Assembly (NCBI GenBank): GCA_011032825.1
Contig: JAADJZ010000032.1
Span: 186,001 to 250,000 of the forward strand
Origin: Massariosphaeria phaeospora
Taxonomy: Eukaryota; Ascomycota; Dothideomycetes; Pleosporales
Direction of reading: 5' to 3'
DNA: 64,000 nucleotides
The notes under the pieces were generated by a model. It was not told the origin of the DNA and ran no database searches. It saw only the letters and a program-made list of their open reading frames with translations. Of the stretch, positions 54,720-64,000 are shown one piece after another. The position numbers and the translations under genes were made by a program. Each line of letters opens with the position of its first letter. The stretch's first letter is position 1.

Positions 54720-57700
54720 GATGGATCACGTTTATCATTGCTCAAGGAATCGCACTATCGTCGCTGATCGACACAAGTCCCGCCGTGCACCTGATCAAGC
54801 CCTCCAATAACTCCGTGGAGGGGTTACATTACGTATCACACAGCACTATTATCTCTGTTAATGGCCGTGGTCATTGAAATCTGTAAAACAATCTTCAAAT
54901 TTGGACTCTCCGAACCTATAACATGGGAAAAGCCACCTGGAACCAGAGATTGCGAAGGCATATATCAACTCGACAAACATGGACGTCGAAGGCTAGTCGC
55001 GAATAGATTGGCGTTGATGATGTTGATGACGATGATGACTCCTGCGCTCTTCAGCTAAGACTTTCACTTAAGTGCGCTGCTGTTGCATTCAGGAATTAAT
55101 TATGGAGATAGAGCGGTGAATAAGTATGGATCGAAAATCCACTCGAAGGTGCGCGCCATCATCATGACACAGAGACCGTATGGACACTCATTCCCAGAGA
55201 CCATACCTGCTTTTAGCGACGTCTAGTACATCTATACTAAAGGGCGATTAGCTTCTACGATGATCCAACAAAACTGCGATAACAGGAAATGCATGTGTGG
55301 CTCTCCCACGTCACCTAGAACCACGCTAATAATGATTATTCTGGCACGAAAATCAATCTAGAACTCCAGCTTCGTTCCAATAAATTGGTGCGTCGAAAAG
55401 TAGATAATATGAAGTTTGGCTCGCTAGGCGATGACGCTACCGTGGTTACCAACGGCCGGATCGTATAGCCTCTAGCCATCTACATAAATCCCTCGTCTTG
55501 CATCAACAGTCCCTCACACATCTACTTCTGAACGAGAACTAAAAGCCAAGCAAACAACACCATGGTCCTTCTGTCCCGAGGAGTAAAGCAATTCTTGCTT
55601 CTCAAAATGCATCGTCCGTAGAACATGGACGGTCGTTGGGAGGACGATGCTGAAACTTCCAAGCTCTTCAACATGTGGCCCAAGTACTCAGACCCACCGC
55701 AAGAATATATTGACGCTGTTTCCTCTACTGGGATACTACGGCGACTTCGATCTTTGCCCTGGCGAGTTCAAAACCTGTCCAGAGCTTCCGTATGGCCTCT
55801 GGGCTTCTGGTTTCTCTAGAAAGAGTAAAAGCTTCAACTAGGTCTTCTAAAGCCTGTACAAAGAACATTAAAACAACCGGGTCCCTGTCAATGGATTTGT
55901 CTGAGTGGCAACGTCTTACAAAAGAAAACGAAATTCTTCATGTTCCAGCTGGGTCTCAAAACGAACTTGTTTCAAGGTCCTCGAAAGTTTCAGCTCAATC
56001 GCGATGGAGTTTCCGCTCGGAAACAGGGTTCACACCACACGGAGAATGTTGATATGATTTTCACCCCAATACATGGCGATAGATAAGCCCTCCCAACACA
56101 CTGTCTTCTTTACTACAGAAGCTTTGGATCACCGCATAAAACGTAACAACCAATAATGCATGGTATTCTCGCCCATCGATCTAAAAGGTTCTGAGGCAAG
56201 TTCATGATGACTCCGGAGATCAACACCAGAGACATAATAATAGTAAGAGGAAATACTATGGCGAAATGCGGAAATCGTTCAAAAGCGCCAGCCATGGCGG
56301 GAAGTCAGGGCTATGGTCGCGCGAAGCAAGAATAGAGTTGCAAGCTACATATGTAATCTCCTACTTGATTTCCGGTTACGCATTTAGGTCTTATTGCAGT
56401 ACACATATTCGGTCCTCATATACGAATACCTCCGTCCCTCGCCAGGTAGCGTATCTCCCTACGCCTCTCAAATGAGAACTAAATTGCTACCACTCGACTC
56501 CATGGCTGGAGCTCTGTGAAGCCTCTACTAAAAACACTTCAATTTTGACGGCATGAGAAGGGAGAAGACTGCACCTTTCTAACAACTAAAGAACTAGTTC
56601 TCCGAATGCAACTCCGGCGGTACTAAAACATAAAAACATGCCCTCCATGAGATCTGAAGGAGGCAGCCTTCTCTATAAAATGGATACGACTATCCGCGAT
56701 GGTGAAATCTTTATAGGCAATTGGAATATGGTGCAGGATAGTGGCCACGGAACCATGAAGACTACTCTTCTTCTAAGAAACTCTCGAGCAAGCTTGCACA
56801 TGGCGGTTGCTTTGCTTTGCGGATTCGGGGATTAAACCCGTCCATTATAAAAACAAGAGAGAGAATTCTGGAAAGGTTGGATCTCTAAGCCAAATTCTAC
56901 CAGACTTGAAGTTCCCCATAGACAAGGAACTTCCTACAAGCATGGTTTTACTCCTAACTACGCTTTATGCATAACAAAGCGCCGGCTATACTTTGGCATG
57001 GCTGGAGTCTGTCGTGGAACACCGAAAGATGCCCCAACAAGCTAGCAATGGGACTAGCAGCAACTCTCCCCTCTTTCAATATAAAACCCCGAAGACCCAT
57101 ACTATGAGCGGGCAGCGAAAAAACCGGTTTCAACAAAGAACATAGCGATCATCAAAGCTATGAAAAAGCTTCGAGTTTCTTCCATGTGGAGCAGATAGCT
57201 GCGGACTTCATGAAGATACACCAGCTCAGCATTCTATGCGAGACTTACAAGAACTTTTGCTGTTTAAAAACTCAATTTTCCCGCCCATGACGAGACAGCG
57301 CGAGCCCATAATCATGAGAACAGTAGTATCCTCCTCCTTCTCAAGAAACAAAACTTTGAGCTGCGTCGTGGACGAAAGGAACCAAGCAGTTCTGCCTTAC
57401 TCTCACAAGAAATTGCGCTTGAGATAGCTTCATGGAGACTGCAGAACCCAAGTCCCCTTACCAAAACCTGCGACGGAAAGTTTCTATGGACTGAAGCGTT
57501 GCGCAGGCTCTACGAAAACTATCAAAGTAATAAGAGAGCAGGTGAAATCCCAAAGATGTATGAAGCTTTGCGTCAGTCGCCTCTCTTATTAAATCTCTCC
57601 CGCACACTCGTCTACGTACCCGTTGAAAATCGTGCGTATATCTGCGACATGTTGTAGCAAATCCCGTATATAAAACCCGCTCTTCCCAAACTCGGAACCT

Positions 57701-59537
57701 ACATTCGCTTTTTCTACTTGAACAAAACCCTGTGATCGCATTATGCATGGCGTGCGTTCGGCTGGAACAAATAAAGACCACCATCGCTGCATGAGGACTC
57801 TGAGAATCTCTCTTCTCACCGACAACAAAAGAACAGGCCGAAAACGCCCCATGTTTGGCTTCGTGCAGACGGACGTAAAAAAAACAAGACAACATGGCCC
57901 CCCATGGAGAGCGAGAAACCCCCGTCCTTTCTTTAAAATAAAGTCAACTGGAATTTTTTTGATGGAGTAGCGTCCCTGTCCTGGAGTTCAACAAAAACGA
58001 CGCAGTCATCCGTGATGCGAACAGCAAGCACCTCTCTCTTCTCCTCGTACAACAACTAGATCCTTGCTGCGATATCTCTCAAAAAAACGAATCCTAGTAC
58101 AACGATGATAAAACGATTATTCGCAGTAGCGATGGAAACGTGGTTCCTCTTCCCCCTAAGCAACAAAAAGGCCGAAACCATACTGTCATGAGTAGACCGT
58201 AGAAGACGGCAGGAGCGCTTCACAAAAGCATCAATAAACATTAGAATGTATGAGTCCGGCAGTCCTTCTTCTCCCAATCCGCAGCAACGGAAAAACCAAC
58301 CAGTAACTCTCATGAGTAAGACGAGACGCTGCAGTAACGCTACACCAAAAAAAAACGAATCCTGAGCGATGAGACCTGCAGCCCTTCTTCTTCCCCATCA
58401 AATTTCTGGATACCAAGACAGTTCCATAACATAAATCAAACATGACAGCTGTATGAGCGTTGAGCCACTACGTCCCTCACAATCCGATTCCAAAAACACA
58501 CTAGCGCAACGTGATGGTAGTCGGATCACTAGCCCGCCTTCTATTTTCCTCAATATAAACAAGCATATTCTTACCTATATGCGGGAGGAAGAGAAACTTA
58601 TTGGAGTTATAAATTGGATGCACTGGACTTGAGTATCTAAAATGGTGTCTGTGCTCTTACTATGCGGTTGGGTGGTTTCCTTGCGGCAACGCCCCTGGAA
58701 AAAAGCTACAGCACTCTATTCATGGGACGGAGTTTGTCTGTGATGCGAGAGAAGGACTGGACAGCAGTGTTAAAAAAGGGTCTGCCTTCTTAAGATGTGG
58801 GGTTGGTCGGATCGCAGTACAAAGACAGGGCACTCGATAGGCGATAAGAAGAGTACTACTACTAAAGACCACCTCTTCACTCTTCCATGTTTCGCTCAAG
58901 CTAAACAATAGTTTTCTGATCTGTATGTGGGAGGTAGAAAATCTCAGGCAGTTGGTGAAGATGGACTGGGCGGGAGTGTATAAAATATACGACTACAACC
59001 TTCATGAGAAGAGATTCATGGGAAGATAATAAAGAAGAGTGGGTTGGTCGTTATGTGGCAAAGCAATTTATCTGAGTTAGGGACGTATAAGTAGGAGTGC
59101 TAAAAATGCTACAAAGAACTCGCATGGAGTTGGCTGGATCGCGGTGTGGAAGAAGAGGTATGGATGGAGAGCAGATAGAGGTCGGCTTGTATGATGGCGG
59201 GAGAGGAGGTGATGATGATGATGATGATGATGGTGCGACTCTTCATCAGAGTAAAATGATGGGTATTATCATGTCCGGTAGGCTTTAATAAGATGTAAGA
59301 GAACCTGTACATAATGTTAGCAGGAGTAAGAATAAGATAGCAAGAATATCAATAGAAGCAAGCTATCCAGTAGCCCCTGATCAAATGTACAATAGTCCCG
59401 TCCATATCCAGGATAACGTCGAATCGTCAAATCATCGCACATGCTAAATCCCAAATGGTACGCCGCCACCGCCATCCCGAACATCTTACAATATCAAGAG
59501 CCCACACAAGAGAACGCCTCTAAAGAGAAGAAGTATG
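54720..59537. other. 4.8-kb gene-poor block with degenerate repeats
   Basis: No supported protein gene. Several promoter-like TATA-CCC boxes are visible: CATAAATCCC at about 55486, AATATAAAACCCC at about 57070, and TATATAAAACCCG at about 57664. Each is followed by a C/A-rich leader and a short open frame. Repeat copies related to the 50-kb family occur, most clearly at 58170-58410. A (GAT)n tract lies at 59211-59231. None of the short frames resembles another in sequence. Confidence 0.5.
58170..58410 (-). repeat. Degenerate tandem duplication, about 120 bp
   Basis: Two related units: 58173-58292 and about 58297-58410. Shared landmarks in order are ACCATACTGTCATGAGTA / ACCAGTAACTCTCATGAGTA, GGAGCGCTTCACA / AGTAACGCTACACC, and ATGAGTCCGGCAGTCCTTC / ATGAGACCTGCAGCCCTTC (58250 and 58369). 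Read on the minus strand, the segment TCTCGTCTTACTCATGAGAGTT aligns with TCTCTTCTTCATCATGGAGTT of the 50-kb repeat, suggesting the same family in reverse. Confidence 0.65.
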
Positions 59538-60815
59538 TCACGATGAACTCTTCTTCCCCCCCAAACCCGGCAGCTTGACCTTGCCCAACTGCGTGCCTCC
59601 CACCTTCTGCACCTGCGCAACGGCATCTCCTAACAGGACGCGCATCGCACCTTCCAGCCGTGTATCTTTCTTGCGCCGCATCCAGAGTAACACAATGCCC
59701 AGAATGACGGCGTCCACAGCGATGTGTTTCATCGAGCCCCATATGAACCGGAATATAGACCGGAAGAACATGTATCTCGGAGAATGGCTGAACAGTCTGC
59801 GCGACTCGAGTTGTTCCCGCAATGCCGCAACTTCGGCTGTCATTCTGACGAGCGCTTGCTCGACTCTCTTGCGCCACTTCTGGTCTGCGGGGCTGTCTGG
59901 GGGCGGTGGGGAAGCGGCTTTCGGGATAAGACCGGTCCATTTCGAGGTCGGTTTCTTTTGCGGTGTGGTGAAGGGAATGGGCTCTTGCGGCTCGAGATCG
60001 ACTTGCACGGCAGCGTTCTCGGACATGGGGTTGTACTGCGAGTCAGGCGCGTCAACGAACTCATCTTCGAATTGTTCCTCCTCTGCCTCTAAATCCTCCT
60101 CGCTTTGTGACATTGGACTCTTGGTTTGTAACGGCCCCGCTCCATCCTCATCCTCTTGTGCGTTGTGCGTACCCATTCCCTCACCCACCCTCGGATAGCG
60201 CGGCGGACCCTGTGAGCCCAGATTCCCCAGTGTTCGTAGTGGCGACGACGAGGAGCTGGAAGGAACGTTCGATTTGACCTGATCCCACACGAATTCCAGT
60301 TCTGCGACGAGTTCGCGCGAGTCGGGCGATGGTGAGGCGTAACGGTGCATTGTGTCGATGAGGGTCGTTATGTAGCGGCGCTTGGCTTCGGTGCGCGAGA
60401 GTTCGTTCTGCTGTTTCCATGCGTCCCTATCGTGATACGGGTCAGCAGGGGAACTTGGCGGGTGTCGCGTGTGGGTGTACTGACCATTTCTCGCGCGCGC
60501 GGTGAATGTCGTCCCCGCTACCCTCGGGGCGCTCCATTATGCCATCGACATCGCCTTCTGCAGACAGTGTCAGACTGACTCAGACCTGCGGGTATTCGGG
60601 AACATACCCATGGCCTGCTTGTACAAGCCATAGAGCTTCAGGCGCGTCGCCGACGGCGGCTTCTGTGATCCGGTGCGAATCTTATTGACCGTGTTGAGAG
60701 CATGACTGAAGACTCTATCTGTTTCGCCAGAGGCATTAGCTATGACGTTCATAATCCCGCTAGGTTCACCTTCTCCTTTCGCGTCTTAGAGGCACTCACC
60801 TACGGAGTCTGACAT
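59538..60815 (-). CDS. Acyl-CoA-binding membrane protein, Atg37-like
   Basis: Four exons; the first is only MSDSV plus one base (ATG at 60813-60815). The N-terminal acyl-CoA-binding domain (residues about 3-105) reads DRVFSHALNTVNKIRTGSQK, LKLYGLYKQAMEGDVDG, KWDAWKQQNELSRTEAKRRY and ITTLIDTMHRY, all marks of ACBP. A disordered acidic part follows, then a coiled coil (RVEQALVRMTAEVAALREQL), a transmembrane helix (HIAVDAVILGIVLLWM) and a basic tail ending GKKSSS. ACBP plus coiled coil plus C-terminal anchor is the layout of Atg37, the peroxisomal receptor-associated protein for pexophagy, and of ACBD5. About 360 residues. Confidence 0.85.
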
Positions 60816-61154
60816 CACTGGCGAGGATTACGCGCCCACACGGCAGCTTCATCCAACTTGATCCCCGCGCGACACGGAAGATTGTTGGAGCAGTAGCGAG
60901 GAAGAGAAGGGGCGAGAGAGCAAAGCGTAAACGCCGCGCATGGCGACAGATGCGGATCCGTAGCGGAGAACGGTTCGTTGCGTTGTGATGGCCTTGCCTC
61001 GGCAAATGAGACCCCGGCTGAGCATGTGCTGCTTGCACGTGATGGAGAGAGGTGCTGAGTAAGCAGAATCGACCACTCAATTCAGAGGCAGATGTTCGAG
61101 ATCCATAGCCAGCGATTGTATTGTGACTTCGAACGAAAATGAAGTATTCTAGAC
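60816..61154. other. Upstream region of the Atg37-like gene
   Basis: 339 bp between the Atg37-like start and the 3' end of the next minus-strand gene. Nothing beyond presumed promoter and 3' UTR is seen. Confidence 0.45.
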
Positions 61155-64000
61155 CTACTGCACCATCTTTTCCTCCTCCCCAGTGTCCTCTGTTGTAGCA
61201 AACTGACAACTTCTTACATGTGAATCCCGAGTCCTATCTAACCAAAACTCTTTTCCACATCCCTCGTTCTCGCACCGAGATCGTCCCAAGTGGAGTCGCT
61301 TGGGCCACACTTGACGCCCAAATGGGCACCGGTCGCCCTCATGCTCCAGTCTCGCTTTTGCATCCTTGAACTTGAGGAGACATACCGCATTCCGACAGAC
61401 CAGCGGGACTGCGTCACATTCGTTCTCATGTACGCGCCGCATGAAGTCGTTCTCGAAAGTCCGGCCGCAACCATCTCGACACATCAGCGTTTCTGATTCG
61501 GCGATAGGATCCTCCTCTCCGCTCTCGCCACCCTGCTTGTACGAGCAATATAGCTCGTGACGATCCCGGCCCATTTTCGTCGAGTGAACTTCCAGACAGC
61601 ATTCGGCTCTACAATACCAGGTACCACGTCCTTCGAACGATGCGTTATGTTTGAGCTGTACGCTGCGATCTGGCGAGCTCAGGTCGACCTCGAATCTGCA
61701 CGCGGAATCATCTTTTTCGTGGAGCTCCCTGGCTTGAACGGTTTCGAAATTGAGGCAACAATCAAGCAGCTTGCGACATGGGTACGGATAAAACCCCTCT
61801 TGTTGATAGACAGCGAACTCGTCTCTTGGTGGCTTAGATTCGTCCTCGTTGGCACGAACCAGCGCAAGAGCGTCTTCATTCATCCACTGGAGCGATCCAC
61901 CATCAATGAAATACGCCCACATATATTCAGTGATATCTTCAAAATTGATACAATGCCAGGCCTTGCCCTTGATTACGTAGTGTAGGCCTTTACGGCGAGG
62001 ACTGACTAGATCTCCGATTGCGAAATTTGGCTACACAGTCAGCGTGAAGGAGGAAAAGACTCGCGATAGTATAATACCTTGTCCCGGTTGTCACAGCTCT
62101 GTGCGGCGATTTGATTCTTGAAAGCAGCCTAATAGAATTAATAGATCACCAAACAAAGTGCAATATCATATGATTACTTACGATGAGCTCTGAACTATGC
62201 CACCCGTATTGAAGTTCCGACGTGCCGAATTCAAAAGTCTGAGATAAAACTACGTCTTCGAAAGTTTTCCATTTAATATAGGGAAACTCGGATGATTTGA
62301 TGTGGTTCAGTATTTTCAAGGCGCCTGATATGACGACACCTTTGAGATTTGATGGCATCCTAGATACCGCATTAGCATATCAAGATACCTTCGTACAAGT
62401 TCAAAGATAGCAAGGGAAATTCGACACGACTAAATCTCTTCTTTCCTATGCGCTTAAACTAGTGAAAACTCGATAAGGCAAGATGTGGTAAAGTAATACA
62501 CTTACTTTCTTACATTAACGATGAGATTTCCAAGAATCACGATCTGTGAATGGAGCAGTGGTAGGATTAGTGACTCAACGTCATCAGTGTTGTTTGCCTT
62601 CTTCTCGATCTCGTCCATAATCAACGCCACTCTAGCGGATCGCGTTTTCTGTTGGCTTGACAGAGCTGGGTCATCTACAAGTGACTCAGAGACACTCTCG
62701 TTGGTTGGCTTTTTCTCAGACTTGTCGATATCCAATGGCGACTCTGAACCGGTCGCATCAGCGTTCTGGAGGGATTGCGTTTCTTGTGGGCTTGGTATAT
62801 AAGGATCTCCGTCCTCTGAGCTCGAAAAAGCGATCAGATCTGGATCTCCGTTCTCTGATGAGCTACCAACAAGCCGCAGTGACTGCTCTGGCGAAATGAC
62901 GAAATTATACTCGAGACTTCGAGCGGCTAGCCGCTTGATGTTATATTCCCAGTGATGGGGATCGCGGTAGTTCATCTCACAGATAGGACTACCCATAACT
63001 TCGTAATGAATCTTTGCAGCGTAAGAATCAGAGTTTTCCCAGCGGTAGGTATAAGTGACAATATCTCCGTGCATAAACTTGGGCTAAAATCCTCAGTCAA
63101 TGATTCATGTAATAGATTAGTTGACCTACAGTGGATGGAAAATCTGAGCTTGTGACCTATAACAAATAATTAGTTCAGGATTTCAGGTAGCTAGACACAC
63201 ATACGTGAACTTGGCGCAAAACTTCGTCGTTAACTACTTGTTCCTTCGATATATTTGAGACCTTAGCGCCAAGCTCATCAAAGAAGGCGTATTGATCTGA
63301 AAATGGTCGACGGGACTCTTGCAAATTGCTAATAAAGTGGCCCACGACCTTTACCAACAATGAGTATACTGGTCGACCTTGTTCATCGATCTTTCGATTC
63401 AGCTGCGTCGACCAATTTTGCTTCAGATTTAGAAGATATGCTAACTGTTGCTTCAGCAAAACATCTTTGTGGGTTTCGAAAAGTTTCGAAGTCCTTGCTA
63501 TATCATGGTCAGGGGTTACTTCTAGAGACATGATACTAGGACTGTTAGTAGATAGAGAAACTCCAGTAGTTTCCTGATCCTTTTCAGAACTTGACATCCC
63601 ATCTGACTCCAATGAAGGTGGTTCCCACGTGAATAGCTGGCCCAGAAGATCCATATCATTTTCTGCAAGCGGCAATTGAATGATTGCGTCAAAAGCATGA
63701 TTCCAGTACAAAGCGCTGCCGCGACCACTAGCAATCGAAACAATGGGTATCCTCAAAGACGGGATCCTGCTTTTGTCCCAAGGGACCATATCCCTAATAG
63801 AGGCTACAGTCTTAGCCGCGTCGATTGTTGTAGAGTCATATTGCACAAAGATCGCATCAAACGACCCTTGGCGGTGGTCGCTGACAGAGTCTAAACAATG
63901 GTACTGGTCGTAACATACTGTCACCCGGCAACGCATCCGATTGCGTAATGCATCTCTGAAAGCTCCCGCGTCCCACTCATCAGCACACAAAAGTATATCC
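61155..64000 (-). CDS. Pseudo-receiver / zinc-finger protein, 5' end beyond window
   Basis: About 800 residues are visible in seven or so exons, reading from the right edge. First comes a receiver-like domain: ILLCADEWDAGAF, FDAIFVQYDST, RIPIVSIASGRG and FDAIIQLPLAENDMDLLGQL. It has the receiver strand pattern, but the usual phosphorylated Asp is Gln and the late Lys is missing. Next come helical and disordered stretches, then two segments opening GDIVTYTYRW and GDLVSPRRKGLHYVI that look like small beta-barrel (SH3/BAH-type) modules. The C-terminus has four good zinc fingers of the form C-x3/4-C-x12-H-x3/4-C plus one irregular copy, ending EEEKMVQ. Splicing joins are in frame (for example intron 63155-63204). 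No known family recognised. Confidence 0.6.

Noticed and set aside
57458..57895. 145-codon minus-strand frame in the repeat block
   Set aside because: Cys/Arg-rich with no motif, no splice logic and located in degenerate repeats; not supported.

Overview
The window is nuclear DNA of a filamentous ascomycete (Pezizomycotina). The class is probably Dothideomycetes or a close relative, but the species cannot be told from the sequence. The evidence is GT..AG introns mostly of 48-75 nt, a highly reducing polyketide synthase gene, a fungal rhodopsin-family membrane protein, and fungal versions of Trs120, EFR3, Abp2 and Scd6. I saw no rRNA, no convincing tRNA, no CRISPR array and no intact transposon.

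Left end, 1-13.4 kb: a secondary-metabolite locus with all genes on the minus strand. It holds a highly reducing PKS (KS-AT-DH-cMT-ER-KR visible, cut by the left edge), a fungal P-loop sulfotransferase-family protein, a 14-helix DHA2-type MFS exporter and a rhodopsin/PTH11-like membrane protein. PKS plus tailoring enzyme plus exporter suggests synthesis, modification and export of one polyketide. The upstream regions carry a nested palindrome and an exact 25-bp tandem repeat. A 2.7-kb gene-poor gap follows.

Middle, 16-49.7 kb: ordinary housekeeping genes at normal density. In order they are Trs120 (TRAPP II), a giant GHKL-ATPase protein ending in an HExxH motif, a secreted 20-residue-repeat protein, a PMP47/ANT1-like peroxisomal carrier, an NCS1 permease, Abp2, a small KPWE-motif (PEX39-like) protein, Scd6/LSM14, a poly-Gln protein, EFR3 and a mitochondrial IF3/Aim23-like factor. 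Many are divergent pairs with short shared promoters.

Right part, 49.7-59.5 kb: two gene-poor blocks of degenerate tandem repeats with recurrent TATA-CCC boxes flank a single mitochondrial RRM-like gene. The repeat family seems to run in one orientation to the left of that gene and the other to the right. Right end, 59.5-64 kb: an Atg37-like acyl-CoA-binding membrane protein, then a gene running off the edge that joins a phospho-acceptor-less receiver domain to barrel-like modules and four or five C2HC zinc fingers. This last architecture is the most unusual protein in the window.
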